The position numbers and the translations under genes are program-made. This document shows, piece after piece, positions 37,860 to 51,760 of a DNA stretch of 64,000 nt (its first letter is position 1; each line of letters opens with the position of its first letter). Source of the DNA: Alisma plantago-aquatica (Eukaryota > Streptophyta > Magnoliopsida > Alismatales > Alismataceae); contig OY856409.1 in the NCBI GenBank assembly GCA_963693085.1, positions 501,240,303 to 501,304,302 on the forward strand. The letters are read 5' to 3'. Under the pieces are notes generated by a model, which searched no databases, was not told the DNA's origin, and worked only from the letters and a program-made list of their open reading frames with translations.

Positions 37860-39212
37860 TTGTACTTATTTCACCATTATCATATCTTAGAATGACCTTA
37901 TTAACAACAATTATAAACCACATATTTTCTTAATGTCCATAATTAAAAAGTCAATTGGATAGATAAACCTATCGACTTTCACTAAGACATCATTAGATAT
38001 CACAAAGGCCTTACTAGAGAACCATCGAACAACTAAATTGCCATCCAAGTGTTCATCAACTCATACAACCCTATCTTCTTGAGTGTGGCCAACATCATTA
38101 TATTAATGTTTACTCCTCCCCAAAATCACATACTACTTCCTTTAACTTGTTGCTCCCTATCAAACAAGAGATACTGAAAAAAACTAGATCTTTCCTTTTG
38201 GTGACATCTTCCTTGAATCTTTGCACTCATAACCTCATTGGCTTCTATAATTTCACAATTTTGATCTTGTGTTTTCAAAAAATGGCCACAAACTTCTAGC
38301 ATTTTCCGTTCAGTTTTGTTGACTTTGTACTATTTGGTGCAAGATTTGGTCTTGATCCTTACCTGTGTTGGGGTATATAAAGGTTCTTGGAGGTCTCCCC
38401 CCCAAGCTTAAGCTGTAATGACCATATGTTGTTTTGAAATTAGATGTGACTATGACATCCGAAATGGAACTCTCCTTATGAATTGATAGTGTAGGCGAGG
38501 ATGGACCATCCCGTCGCTACTCCTTGTCAATATAGATAGAAATGCATTTTTCTTATGATTGTATTTTTTATTACCACTACCTAGGAAACATATATTTCTA
38601 GCTTATTTAAGATCTACAATAGGTAGCTGAGACATATGCATCTCTAGGCTTCTTATTTGAGACCTCAGATTTTACTACATTGTTTGTGTTTGAGCATAAA
38701 ATGCTTGTTTGTAGTCATGAATTTCACAAACATGTCCTCAAATACTTTAACCTGGTTGGGCCTCTTTCTTGATGGTTTTCTTGAAAATTGTGTTGTTGTT
38801 GATGCTATGGAGGTAGATGCACTTATGATAGACAATGTTGGTAATCATTAAGATCGTTCCAAGAAATTTTTTAATTAATGCACCATGGTATTGATCATTT
38901 ATCCTATTGTTAAACTGCATATAGATGAACTGCTCAGGATTATTCTCAAATTGTCTAGAGTTCATTGCTCCCAATTTATTAGTAAGATACATTAGTTGTA
39001 ACTTAATCTCTTATACCTGTCGGGCCTCCATGACACTTTTGCTAAGTTGGTGTTTTCAAGCTCTCACTCAAAGACAGATTACTATTCATATTATTTAATA
39101 TAGCCTGACATTTCATGGTCATTTTTTCAAGAAGAATCTTTCCTCTTCACTAGCAAGTGTGTCCCTCTCTGCTTTGCATAGGTCGTAGTAAAAGACTTAC
39201 CCTAATCAAAGA
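37860..39212 (-). pseudogene. Athila-2 gag C-terminus and protease
   Basis: From right to left on the minus strand: a gag segment just after the insertion site (RGTLASEEERFFLKKM region, 39130-39200), a predicted C-terminal gag stretch with MFVKFMTTNKHFM (near 38700), then protease. The protease keeps a CDFG start (near 38130, matching the catalytic DxG), LATLKKIGLYELMNTW (near 38060-38110), RPLVISNDVLVKVDRFIYPI and DFLIMDIKK (37930-38040). Frames shift several times. Nothing resembling RT follows. Confidence 0.65.
39208..39212. repeat. Target-site duplication of the Tekay-like insertion, left copy (AAAGA)
   Basis: AAAGA directly before the LTR start TGTAAG at 39213. The same five bases follow the last LTR end at 53166-53170. 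Confidence 0.8.
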
Positions 39213-42200
39213 TGTAAGACTCATGACCTTGCTTTTTTGTTGAACATGCTTTCTTATCATAATTAGATTCTTGAAACCCAAATGTGTTCCTAATATGTGC
39301 TTTGATATCATGTGACAAGCTTAAGTCTCAAGTTTTGTCCATATTGGACACTATTTGAGCAAGTTATGCAATTTGTGTACATTTTGATTTTTCTACAATT
39401 TACCCATATCTATGGTTTTTCTTGCAATTTATCACATGATTAATGTTTTTTACTTATTTTCATACCATGCTTGAGTTTTTTGAGGCTTGGGGCACCTTGA
39501 TGTACCTTGGTTTGATGGTGACATCTTTCTAGGGTTGAGTTGGGGTTTTCCCTCTCATGGATGAGCTACCTTATGTGGTGGAACTTGATGGTTCCCCTTT
39601 GTTAGTTGGGATCTGATGGTGTTGGGATCCCATGGTTGTTCCTTGAAGGTTCTTGTAGGCATGCGGTTATATGGTTTTCCCTGTTGTAGCTCCTTGGGTC
39701 GGTGGTTCACCAAGTGGTGGTGCAAACTGATGGTGAGCTCGGGTTTTCACCCTTGTGACCAAAGGGTCATGATCCGATGTTGTCCTACTATTATAGGTCG
39801 ATGGATGGAATGAGAGTCAACAAATAATGGCCTAGCAAACTCCCACAATGGATGGATCTTCTTCTTTGCATGCATGGGGTGCTTAATACCATGGACACTT
39901 GGCAAACGTAGTAGGACACATATAGCTTCTCTTCTCTCTCACCCATAGCCTCATATTCCTCCCATCTTACTCCCAAATGATTTTTGAGTCACCTGGCTCT
40001 TTCTTTCTCATTCTTTATATTTAGACATTCGTCCTCCATGGATGGGTGGAGAATAAGGTGCCCAAGGTAAAAGAAGGTGGTCGGTCTCCTTGCATGTGTG
40101 GCTAGGGTTCAGATCTACCCTCCCCTTGAGCTAGTGGATCTTTCTTTGCTTGTTCTTGACCTAAGAAAGTAAGTTCTTCCCTCTTTCCTTCATTTCTTTT
40201 TCTATCCTATCCCCTTTTTCCTTCTTCATGGTCGTAACCATTGTGTTCCATGGTGGGGAATTCTCTAGAGCCTAAAGAACAACTCGTTCTTGCTTCCTTG
40301 ACCTAGGGTTTACTTCCTTTCATGGATAAGGAGCTTGCTTGGCCATGTGGAGTGCTGAAATCTAGGATTTCTTCTCTCTTTCTTGAGATACCTTGCTTTT
40401 TGGATCTTTTTGTTATTTCTAGAGGTGATTTATACATTTTTCTCCACTTTTATTTCTTACTACTACCTTGCATGTACATGATCTTGCTCTAAAATGAAGT
40501 TCTATGTGTAAAGATGCTACCTATGCTTAGAGTTCAAGATTAAGGGACATTTTTTGAGTAGTTTATCACCATGGATGGGTGTTTAACCTAGTGTACGAAC
40601 CTTCCTTGGTAGAGGGAGCTCTAGAGTTTGCTTACATGTGAATCAGCAATGGTTCTTGCTCTTATAACAATGGTCATACTTAGAGTTTTTTGTGCTAATT
40701 TCCCTTCATCGCTTGCAACCCGATGGTTTGGTTATTGTTTCCCTTTTGCTTAGCCTTTGTGCTTCAACCAATGGTGATCACTTAGCTATTGATTTGGGTT
40801 CTTTCTTGTGCTCACAACCCATGGTGATGCTTTTCCTCACAAATGATGGCTTTCTCTCGCTTGAATGATGGGTTTACTTAGGGTTTTTGAGCTATTTTCT
40901 AAGTTGGTGCACAACTTGATGGTTTGCCCTCTTGCAAGAACCAATGGAAAAGCTATTATTGCTATTTTCTTTTATTTCTCATGCCAACCGATGGTCCTAT
41001 CTTAGGTTCTATTTTGACTCTTTTGATTCTTAATAATCGATGGTCTAAGTTCCCTAGTGTGGCTTCAACATATGCCTTTCCTTAATTTAACAAAACGATG
41101 ATTTGATCTTGAGTTTTGCTTGGTTTCACCACCTGCTGATGACAATTGATGGGAGTACTGAGTCTAACAACCGATGGCCCTCCTATTCCATCAACCAATG
41201 CATGTTTTGACTCCCAAACTCAATGGTCCAATGACCTATGATCACCAACTGATGGCTCTTATGGTTTGACACTCGATGGTATAAACCAATGGAGGTTCTG
41301 ACTCCATGATCTGATGGGAGTCCTGCACACTATAATCGATGGTGATCCTTTGTTCTACAACCAATGTTGGGTTGTATTCCCACAACTGATGGTGATCCTT
41401 TGTTCTACAACCACTAGGTTGTATTCCCACAATCGATGGTTTTTTTAAGTCAATAAATGATGTTACTTCTTATGCTATGAACCGATGGTGTTCTTTGAAT
41501 GATCAAATGATGGCTTGACTAGGTCTAGTTGGTGACTCCTCAAGGTCATAATTCAATGGATCTCTAGGTGTTTTGTTCAAGGTAATTTCTTATGTTACAA
41601 CCAATGGTTTTACCTTCTCACATCTGATGGTTTTGGGGGTGATGCTATGGTATGGAAGTTTGGTTTTGTTGATGTAGAACCAATGGTGATTTGCTTTAAT
41701 CGTGTATTCTTACCTTTAAGCTTGCATGAATGTAAACTTATGATCACCATAATGAGATGATGTGTATTGCTAATCTAGATTACCTTGATACACCAAACCC
41801 TAACACAATAAACTGACAATGGTTAATCATGCTTAATCTAGGTTGTTGAACCTACCCTAATGCAATTCAATGATCATGACTAATCATGTTTAGCTTCCTT
41901 GTATGATTAGTATGATGATGGAATATTCCTCCCTAATATTGTGTTGCCCTATTGTGTTAACTAGTGGTTATCACAGACTTATGGTTGATTCTTTCTTATG
42001 CTATACATGTGCACTATAAGTATGATGGTGTTCAATCATACCTAACCTTCTTGTATGTTGATATGATGAAGGAATGCTCTTAATACTAAAAATTACCCTA
42101 CTATGTTATCTTGTGAAAATCTTTTAGCTCTTTAATGCAATTATATACTAAATATGTGAATTACAATATGGTGATGGTTTGTTAAGACTTTGATAAGGCA

Positions 42201-44005
42201 TGGAAAGATAATGATGTTCTTGCAAGTGATTATGATGTGATCGTCTTAATGACCTTTGAGCATGGTTGAGCCCTAACAAAGGTGTAATCCTCTTTGTGAT
42301 GTGAAATGGAATTATATCTTGTGGGGGTATGATGACAAGTATGCTCTCATGAATGGTAATGAAATAGTATCAAATGGTGTTGTGAACAGAATTATATCTC
42401 ATACATTTTATATCTTCTCTATTTTTTATATATTAATGCTTGGAAGAAATGAATTAGGGTTTGTATGTCCACTTTTTTTATACAACCATAATTCACCCAA
42501 TTAGTAATAACTAATCAAGTGAAACCTTAATCATGTAGTGACCTGAGCCGTAGAACCATTCAGTGTCAGGACTTGCTAGAGTGCCCAGAGTCACATACAT
42601 AAGCATTGAGTATTCACTGGTGTAGGGAGTGTACATCCTTCACATCCTAATCCCAAGTTTATTGGAGGGTGGTTGTGATCATGCCACGGCTTGAGAATTT
42701 GGATATATGATGTGATTGAGGATAGTTGTGATTGTACCTCAGATGATAGGGTGGTATATACCTTGGTTTTGGGTGCCATGACCTTTATACCAAGGATGTG
42801 CCAATGTTAGAAGCTTGACTATATGTCATTGCAGACTGCTTGACTGTTATGTCACTATATTTTCACTCGTACTGACCAAGGGGGTGAGATCTTAGGATGC
42901 CAACACTCCTAGATCTTGTATAGATCTGATTGTGACCAAGCGATGGTCAGTTGGGATTTGAGTGGTATACCTAAAATCCACCAGGCTTAATAACAGATGT
43001 AGTATATTTGTTAGGGTTATACACAATACTTCACATGGGATGATAACCCTTGTTTGCTCTTTTCACATATAAATGATGTATAGTGTAATAAGAGAAGTAG
43101 CCATGCTTATATTGTTAGATATCTTATTATTGTTGGTTATGTTTAAGATGTTAGTTACCTCATGCTGTTAGCAAGCTTATACTGCTAATCATGTTTATTG
43201 TGGTAGTTGTACTTATGATGTTATCTCTACTTATGATGTAGATATTCTTATCTTGTTAGACATGCTAACTCAGTTAGCAATGTTCATAATGATAGGTAGA
43301 CTCATGATGATAGTTATGACCATAATGATTAACTACACTTGATCTCCTGAAAATAATTTTAATCTTTCAATGCTATGAGTATGACTCTGATTAGAACCAT
43401 TCTTAAGAAATTTTACAACTGGTATACCTATTTTGTTATATAATATGCTCTATATATTTCATCTGCTTAAATTACTTAACATGTGTAATTAAGTTGTTTG
43501 CTATAATCAATAATCATTGTTGAGTGTTATATCTCTTGCAGGGACATGGGTCTCACCTCATGGGTCACCATATCTTTTTAGGTGATCGGAAGTAGCGGTA
43601 GAAGATCCATGATAGTGATGAGGAGCTTTGGTGATCGACCTTAGATATGTTTGCTTAGATGTCTAGTGTGTCCTAGAATCGTCCCTGTACTCTCAGGTTT
43701 GGGCAGGAATGTTCTTATATGCTTTTATAATTGAATCATGTTTTGGTAGCATTTTAGTGCTTGTATATGTGGGTAATGTTGTTCTATACCTATATGTTGT
43801 GGCTAAACCCACAGAGCAATTGTAAAAGATACTTAGCATAATATGAATATATGAATGATGTTGGGATTCTATCTAAATGTTTCAGAACATGTTGGTGATC
43901 TTGAAATCAATTTTAATTTACCCTATTTTTTGGTAATCTGGATGTTTAGTAGTTGATTGTGTTCTTTGTTTTGAGTGATCTCATTTATCTTGATGGGTTC
44001 ACACA
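39213..44005 (+). repeat. LTR1 of the Tekay-like element
   Basis: 4793 bp, TGTAAGACTC...TTCACACA. It is about 90% identical to LTR2 in stretches compared by eye. It holds the AACCGATGGT motif array (about 40700-41700) and an ATGATGTTA-rich stretch at 43090-43340. Open frames in it are short and unrelated to known proteins. Confidence 0.9.
40700..41700 (+). repeat. Array of a degenerate 10-bp motif (AACCGATGGT) in LTR1 U3
   Basis: About 25 copies of AAC(C/T)(G/A)ATGGT-like sequence, one per 40 bp on average and not in fixed register. Examples: 40717-40727, 40766-40775, 40986-40995, and near 41037, 41170, 41246, 41335, 41384, 41431, 41480, 41600 and 41679. The words between copies are unrelated. 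The same pattern exists in LTR2. Confidence 0.8.
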
Positions 44006-46996
44006 AGTTGGTATCAGAGCTTTAGGTTTACCTAGTCTACGTGGACACTAGGACTTAGGACTAGGATGACGAATAAGTAAAGAACATGACATGTAAACAT
44101 GATGCATAGTGCTTACTCTTAGTACTTGGATGCCCTAGCCAAGTATTCAATTATTGAAGAAAAGGTAAGTGTGGAACTCTTACACTGTTATCCTTCTGAC
44201 TACTCCAATCAAGTAGTCAGTTTGGAACAATCTAAAGATCATAATAAATGATAAATCATGGTGAAATATCTTAACCCTACCCTAAAGAAAGGTGAAAATT
44301 ACATCGTAACCTATCAAAACTTGAATATTTAATAATTAAAGAGAAAGATATGACACCGTGAAACCTAAACCTGAATACAAATAAGCTAAAGAGCAGTTCT
44401 TGAAGTTGTAATTTTAGAACGTAATGAAGTAAAAGATGGATACATATGTGCTAATAAAATGATTCATGGTATAACACTCACATAAGAAGAAGAGAACTCC
44501 TGAGACAAGTATGAGATGACATATGAAAAAAGTAAAATGATACATAAAAAGTTGTAACCCGTGTGATGAAGGTAGAACTAGTAACCCCTAGCTAGCAACC
44601 CTTGGACAGTGTTGATGGGTTTTGGGAAGTGTGTTTTCCCTTGTGTTCCTTCAATCTGAGGTGCGACTTTCAAGTGGATCTTATGCCATTTGGTACACAA
44701 GGATTCACTATAATCATGAAGATGAATATCTTGATATAGCATGTGGTTGCTCAGACTATGGTTTTGAGATCTTGATGTTTGTGATGAGTATGCTTTTTGA
44801 TCCTTCCAAGAGTTAGGAAGACTCCTATACATTTTGAGTTGATTTTGATGATGGAGAATATGTTGAGACAAGGATGTGAGTCCCTTGTAGAACATGAAAT
44901 AGATATCAGGCTGATGAATCCTACTATCTGAGGTGTACTGATAGTATGTGAAGTTGGATATTTTTATCATATGAGATTTCCAATGTTTCTCCCCCTTTGA
45001 GAGAGAGAGAGTTGATGTTGATCCTACAAGTATTGTTTAGAAAGAATTAAGATTGATTCCATGGTGCTATATATGGGTTGATGATGGTTAGGCAAGACCA
45101 CTAACAAGGATAGATGAATTTTTGATTAGTGGACAAGTGCTACAATGTTTATTAAGATAAACCTGAGACAGGGATATCACCAGATGATATCAGAGTATAT
45201 GACATCAGTTGTATGGTCATTATGGGTTCATGGTTGTGTTGTCTAAGACTAACCAATTTATCAACAACATCTATGGACTTGATGGACAGAGTGTTCAGGT
45301 CATGTCCTCGTAAGTTGTGGCAAGTTTTGCAAATAAAATTTATATGTACTTCAAAGATGGTCAACAATAGGGACAATACCTTCTCTAATCTCGAGGAGTG
45401 TTCACGCAGCAATAATTGTGTGACAAGTTCCACAAGAGTGAGTTTGAGGTTAGTTATAGTGTCTCATTGGGGTTATGATATATCGTCTAAGTATGCGTGT
45501 GAATGTAAATGGAGTGGAGATAGTGTTGGAGTGGGAACAACCCCAGACACCAACTAAGATCTGAAGCATCTCAATCCTAGCAGGATATTACAAGAAGTCC
45601 ATTCAGAACATCAGCACCACTGCTTTACCCCTAACAACACTGACTAGGAAAGGTGTTCCTTCTTGTATGGAATATCATGTGTTAGCATTGATGTCAACAT
45701 TCTTTCTAGATGTTGAAGGAGAAATTTACAAGTGTTCCAGTGTTAGTGTCGCTAGAACAAAGAGAAGGATACATCACCTTTTGTGGTACTTCAAGGAATA
45801 GTTTGGGATACATGTAGATGCAATATATGGTCAACCAGAAAGTCATCTTTGTCAATGTTTGCATACGTGGCATAGTTATGCTTGTCAACGTATCACGAAA
45901 CAAGGCATACTAACATCACTTTAGTAGGAGGATGTACAATTGGAAGCATCTCAGTTGGTAGAATTGTGGACATAGCTACCAGTCCAATCAATGTTGCTAC
46001 AACATGACATAGAAGTATAGGTGGATGACACCATGATACATGACATCTGATCAGAGTAGCACAATGGGAAGTATGATAGTTTTCATAGGTCAGGTGACAA
46101 GACAGTGTATAATTCTACAACCAGACAATGGTTCTAGATGTTGATGATTTAAGTGTGATAGTACCAGAGGGGACTCATGTTTGACACATATGATGTATTC
46201 TATAAATACACAGATGTATCATAAGATGAAGAACATGCAATGGAATCCTAGTATGGATTAGTGTATGGTGTAGATATGGTCAAGTGCACAATTTTTAGAT
46301 AATCAATAAGAAGAATTAGGAACCTACAAGGATAAGGATACAGTGGGATCTCAACAGAGCCTTAGATAGATGGACAGTTAGAAAGAAATGTGTTGAGGAT
46401 TGGAGAATCTTTTAAGAAAACATGTCCTATAGTTCTTGACAGCTAAGGGATATTCAACTAATTGATTGAGCAGCTTACTACAACAACCACTTGAGGAGTA
46501 GAGACATGACACCTTGTGAATCTACATATGGAAGAGATATAAGATGTTCCATGATGGGTAAGTAAGTATGGCTTATGAATGATGTGTTCATAAAACAAAC
46601 TACATTGAGGGACATGATGACTCAACAATAGATGGAAATAGTTTAGGATGATAGCTAGAGATCCAAGTTGGAGGGTTACTACTAGATTTGTATAGGTTGC
46701 ACAACATTTTATAATTTCCATGATTGAGTAAGTACCCCCCTCCAGGACTAGACAAATGATATAGATGATGGAGGTGGAGTTGCATGAGGATGTTTCTTAT
46801 GTGGAGGTTTCTATGTTAACCCAAGATGACACATACATGAGTTGAGGGACAAGAACATAATTTCTATTAGAGTGTTGTGACATCACCATGGGATGGAAGT
46901 AACCCATGTGGATGTTAGTGGATGAGGTGGATAGGAGGTAACCATCTTTGCATGCCTTAGATTTTGTGATAGAAATCCATGTTAGGGGTTTATGGT
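44006..46996 (+). pseudogene. Tekay-like internal region 1: degraded protease, RT, RNase H and integrase
   Basis: About 3.0 kb, shorter than the usual 4.5-5 kb interior; no gag is recognisable before the protease. In shifting plus-strand frames: protease FQVDLMPFGTQGF.II (near 44660-44720), the RLLRQGCE.L linker (near 44860), and RT INLRQGYHQM (45157-45186) and MDLMDRVFR (near 45273-45298). The expected F.DD is no longer readable. RNase H entry: LAGYYKKSIQNISTTALPL and TTLTRKGVP (45576-45660). Integrase: AYYNNHLRSRDMTPCESTYG (near 46473-46535), FYVN/VSML near 46806, and DEVDRR.PSL near 46921-46956, matching the E.EMR.RYP.LF end of Tekay/Del integrases. A purine-rich GTTAGGGGTTTATGG precedes LTR2. 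Confidence 0.82.
44009..44020 (+). promoter_or_regulatory. Primer binding site after LTR1
   Basis: TGGTATCAGAGC, perfect for initiator tRNA-Met, three bases after the LTR end. Confidence 0.92.
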
Positions 46997-49900
46997 TGTA
47001 AGACCCCTAATCTTGGTTTCTTTTTGAACATGCTTTATTATCATAAGTGGATGATTGAAACCCTAAGATATTCTTTTATATCATGTGACAAGCTTAAGTT
47101 TCAAGTTTGGTCTAGTTTGGACACTGTTCGAGCAAGTTATGCAATTTTGTGCACGTTTGGACTTGTCTACAATTTACTCATATCTAAGGTTTTTCTTGGA
47201 ATTTTTCAAATGATTTATGTACCTTACTTCTTTCAATACTATACTTGAGTTGGTTGTGGCTTGGGGAACCTTGATGTACCTTGGTTTGATGGTGACATCT
47301 TTCTTGGGTTGAGTTGGGGTTTCCCTCCCATGGATGAGCTACCTTGTATGGTGGAACTTGATGGATATCCTTTGTTTGTTGGGATCTAATGGTGTTGGGA
47401 TCCGATGGTGGTTCCTAGAGGTGTGAGGGTCGATGGTTTTCTCTCTTGGAGCTCATTGGTTAGGTGGTTCACCAAGTGGTTGTGCAAACCAATGGTGAGC
47501 TACAATTTTCACCCTTGTGACAAAAGGGTCATGATCTGATGGTTAACCTGCTATTGTAGGTTGATGGCTGGCCTGGGAGTCAACACATGACGGCCTAGAA
47601 GACTCTCACAACTGATGGGGCTGCTTCTTTGCATGTATGGGTTGCTTAATACCATGGACACTTGGCAAATGTAGTAGGACACCTAAACCTTCTCTTCTCT
47701 CTCTCACCCATAGCCCTATATACCTCCCTCCTTACTTCCAAATGAGCCCTTTAGTCATCTAGATCTTTCTTTCTCATCCTTTATATCTAGATATTTGTCC
47801 TCCTTGACCCAGTGAAGAAGAAGGTGCCCATGTAGAAAAAGGTGGCCGATCTCCTTGCATGTGTGGCTAGGGTTTAGATCTACCCTCCCCTTGAGCTAGT
47901 GGAGTTTTCTTTGCTTGTTCTTGACCTAAGAAAGTAATTTCTTCCCTCTTTCCTTCATTTATCTTGCTGAACTATACCCCCTTCTTCCTTCTTCATGGTC
48001 ATGACCATGGTGTTCCATGGTGGAACATGCTCAAGAGCCTAAAGAACACCTCTTTCTTGCTTTCTTGACCTAGGGTTTTCTTCCTTTCTTGGAGAAGGAT
48101 CTTGCTTGACCGTGTGGAGTGCTTAAAGCTAGGGTTCCTTCTCTCTTTCTTGACCTACCTTGCTATTTGGAGCTTCTTCCTCTTCCTATAGGTGAGTTAT
48201 ATAATTTTCTCCATGTTTATTGCTTACAACTAGCTTGCATATACATGCTCTTGCTCTAAAATGAAGTTCTATGTGTAAAGATGCTACCTATGTTTAGAGT
48301 TTAAGCTTAAGGGACATTTTCTGAGTAGTTTATCACCATGGATGGAAATTTAACCTTGTGCAAGAACCTTTCTTTGTAGATGAATTTATAGAGTTTTCTT
48401 ACATGTGAATCAAATGATGGTTCTTTCTCTTCTAATAATTTTCATACTTAGGGTTTTCTATTGTGATTTCCCTTCTTCTCTTACAACCCGATGGTATGGT
48501 TCTTGGTGCTCTTTTGTTTAGCTTTTGTGTGTCAACCAATGGTGATCACTTAGCTACTATTTTGGGTTCTTTCATGTGCCCACAACCCATAGTGATTCTT
48601 TCCCTCACAAACTATTTCTCTCTCTCTCTTGAACGATGGGTTTACTTAGGTTGTTTGATCTATTTTCTATGTTGGTGCATAACTCGATGGTTTTCCCTCA
48701 TGCAAGAACCGATGGACAAGCTTTTAGTGCTGTTTTTCTTATTTTTATCATGCCAACAAATGGTACTACCTTAGGTTTTGTTTTGAATCTTTTGGTGCTT
48801 TAGAATCGATGGTCTTAGTGCCCTAGTGTGTCTTCAACTGATGGATTTCCTTTCCTCCACCAAAAATGTTTTTCTACTGAGTTTTGCTTAGTTTCACCAC
48901 TTGTTGATGACAATAGATGGGAATACCGAGTCTAACAACTGATCTCCCTCCTAGTCCATCAACCAATGGTTGTTCTGACTCCCAATCTCGATGGTCCAAT
49001 GAACTATGATCACCAACTGATGGTTCTTCTGGTTCAACACTTGATGGTGTCAATCAATGGAGGATATGACTCCATGATCCAATAGGGGTCCTACACACCA
49101 CAACTGATGATGATCATTTTTTCTACAACTGGTGGTGGGTTGTATTCCCACAACTGATGGTTTTCTTTAAGTTACCAACCAATGGTACTTATTGTGCCTT
49201 CAACCAATGGTGTTCTTTGAATGATCAAATGATGGATTGACTAGGTCTAGTGGGTGACTCCTCTAGGTCACAATTCAATGGTTCTCTAGGTGATTTGTTC
49301 ATGGTGTTTTCTTTTGTTACAACCAATGGTGTTACCTTCTCACATTAGATGGTTTTGGGGGATGCTATGGTATGGTGGTTTGGTTTTGATGATGTAAAAC
49401 TGATGGTGATTTGCGCTAAATAATGTAGTCTTACCTTTGCCCTCGTATGAATGTAAACTTTTGATAACTATAATGAGATTATGTGTAATGCTAATCTAGC
49501 TTACCTTGATACACCAAACCCTAATATAATAAAGTAATGATGGTTAATCATCCTTAATCTAGCTTATTGAACCTAACCCTAATACAATCCAATAATGGTG
49601 ATTGATCATGCTTAGCCTCCTTGTATGATTAGTATGATGATGGAATATTCTCCCTAATATTGTGTAGCCCTAATGTATTAAATAGTGGTTATCATATGCT
49701 TATGATTGGTTCTTTATTATGTTAAACATGTGCACTATAAGTATGATGGTGTTCAATCATACCTAGCCATCTTGTATGTTGATATGATGAAGGAATGCTC
49801 TTAATGCTAAGAATACCCTACTATCTTATCATGTGAACATCTTTAAGATCTTTAATGAAATGCTATGCTAAATATGTGTATCACAATATGGTGATGTTTT

Positions 49901-51760
49901 TTTGATCCTTTGGTAAGGCATGTAAAGATAGTGATATTCTTGTAGGTGATTATAATGTGATGGTCTTAATTAATGACCTTTGTGCATGGTTGAGTCCCAA
50001 TCGAAGTGTAATCCTCTTCATGATGTGTCAAGGATTTATATCTTGTAGGGGTATGATGAAAAGTATGATCTCACAAATGGAAATGAAATGGTTTCATGTG
50101 GTGTTGTGATCAAAATTATATCTCATACGTATTATATCTTCTGGAGTTATTATATATCAATTCTTGCTAGAAATGAAGTAGGATTTGTATGTCCACTTTT
50201 TTTATGTAGTCTTAATTCACCCAATTGGAAATAACTAATCAAGTAAAACCTTAATCACGTAGTTCCCTGAGCCATAGAACCATTCAGTGTCAGGACTTTC
50301 TAGATGGGAAACGAGTATTCCTAAGGGATGCTCAAATTTGCATACATAATCATTGACTATGCATGGGTGCAGGGAGTGTACATCCTTGACATCCTAATTC
50401 CAAGTTTATGGAGGGTGGCTATGGAAATGCCTCAACTTGAAAATTTGTATACGCGATGTGATTAACGGAAACTATGTTTGTACCTTAGATGATAGGGTGG
50501 TATATACTCTAGTTTCGAGCATCCTAATCTTTATACCACGGACGTGTTGACGTTAGAAGATTGACTATATGTTACTACAGATAGCTTGATCATTATATCA
50601 CTGTCTTTTCACCCGTACTGACTGAGGGGGTGAGATCTTAGTATGTTGGTACTCCAAGATCTTGTACGAAACTGATTACGACCAAGCAATGGTCAGTTGG
50701 GATTTGAGTAGTATTCCTAAAATCCACCATGGCTTAATAAAAGATGTAATCCAATAGTGTAGTATATCTATTAGGATTATACATAATGCTTCACATTGGA
50801 TGATAACCCTTGTTTTCTCTTTTCATATATAAATAATGTATACTAATATGACCATGCTTATGTTGTTGGATATACTTTTACTATTGGTTATGTTTAAGAT
50901 GTTAGTTACCTCATGTTGTTAGCAAGATTATATTTGTAATCATGCCTATGGTGGTATTTCGATTGATGTTGTTATCTTTACTTATGACGTAGATATGCTT
51001 GTCATGTTAAACATGCTAATTTGGTTAGATATGTTCATAATGATAGTTAGACTCATTATGATAGTTATGCCCATAATGATTAACTACACTTGATATCCTG
51101 AGAATAATTTTAATATTTCAATGCTATGATAAGATTCTGATTAGAATTGTTCCTAAGAAGTTTTACATTTGGTATTCCTATACTATTATATAATCTTCTC
51201 TATATGTTTCATCTGCTTAAACTTCTTAATCTATTTAATTAAGTTATTTGTTGTAATCAATAATCATTGTTGATAATTATGTCTCTCGTTGGGACATGGG
51301 TCTCACCTTGTGGGACATGACATCTTTTTAGGTGATCAGAAACAACAGTAGTAGACATGTGACAGTGAGGAGGAGCTGTGGTGATGGACCTTAGAGAAGT
51401 TTTCTTAGATTTCTAGTGTGTCCTAGAGTCGTCCCTATATTCTCAGATCCAAGTGGGAAATTTGTATACATGGTTTCAATTGAATCGAGTTTTGATAGCA
51501 TTCTAATGCTTGTATATGTGGATAATTGTTTTCTATACATATACGTTGTGGCTAAGGCCACAAAGCAGTTGTAAAAGATACTTGGCGTAATATGAATATA
51601 TGCATGATGATGGGCTTCTATGCAAATGTTTATGAGCATGTTGGTGATCCTGAAATCGATTCTAATTTACCATGTTTTCTAGTAATCTAGATGTTTAGTA
51701 GTTGATCATGTGCTTTGTTTTGAGTAATTAATCCCATTTAGCATGACGGGTTCACAAATA
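46997..51760 (+). repeat. LTR2 (shared central LTR) of the Tekay-like element
   Basis: 4764 bp, TGTAAGACCC...; its end reads TTCACAAATA instead of TTCACACA. It aligns along its length with LTR1 at an offset of about 7.75-7.78 kb. Confidence 0.9.
48480..49420 (+). repeat. AACCGATGGT motif array in LTR2 U3
   Basis: Same kind of array as in LTR1, with individual copies mutated differently (AACCAATGGT, AACTGATGGT, AATCGATGGT, AACCGATGGA). Examples are near 48486, 48534, 48707, 48805, 49015, 49187, 49201, 49320 and 49399. Confidence 0.78.

Larger units (their letters stand above)
36001..39212 (-). mobile_element. Athila-2, left part: gag C-terminus, protease and 3' non-coding region
   Basis: Minus-strand remnants of a second Athila-like element. 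It is separate from Athila-1 because both carry the same protease segment and the same post-coding GGTTGCCTCC phrase (here 37700-37730). It continues at 53166 across the Tekay-like insertion, with the target duplication AAAGA at 39208-39212 and 53166-53170. RT, RNase H and integrase are absent: the post-coding phrase follows the protease within about 200 bp. The left end is not defined. Confidence 0.65.

Noticed and set aside
30740..39212. Athila-1 and Athila-2 as parts of one element
   Set aside because: Both contain the same protease segment and the same post-coding GGTTGCCTCC phrase, so they must be two copies.
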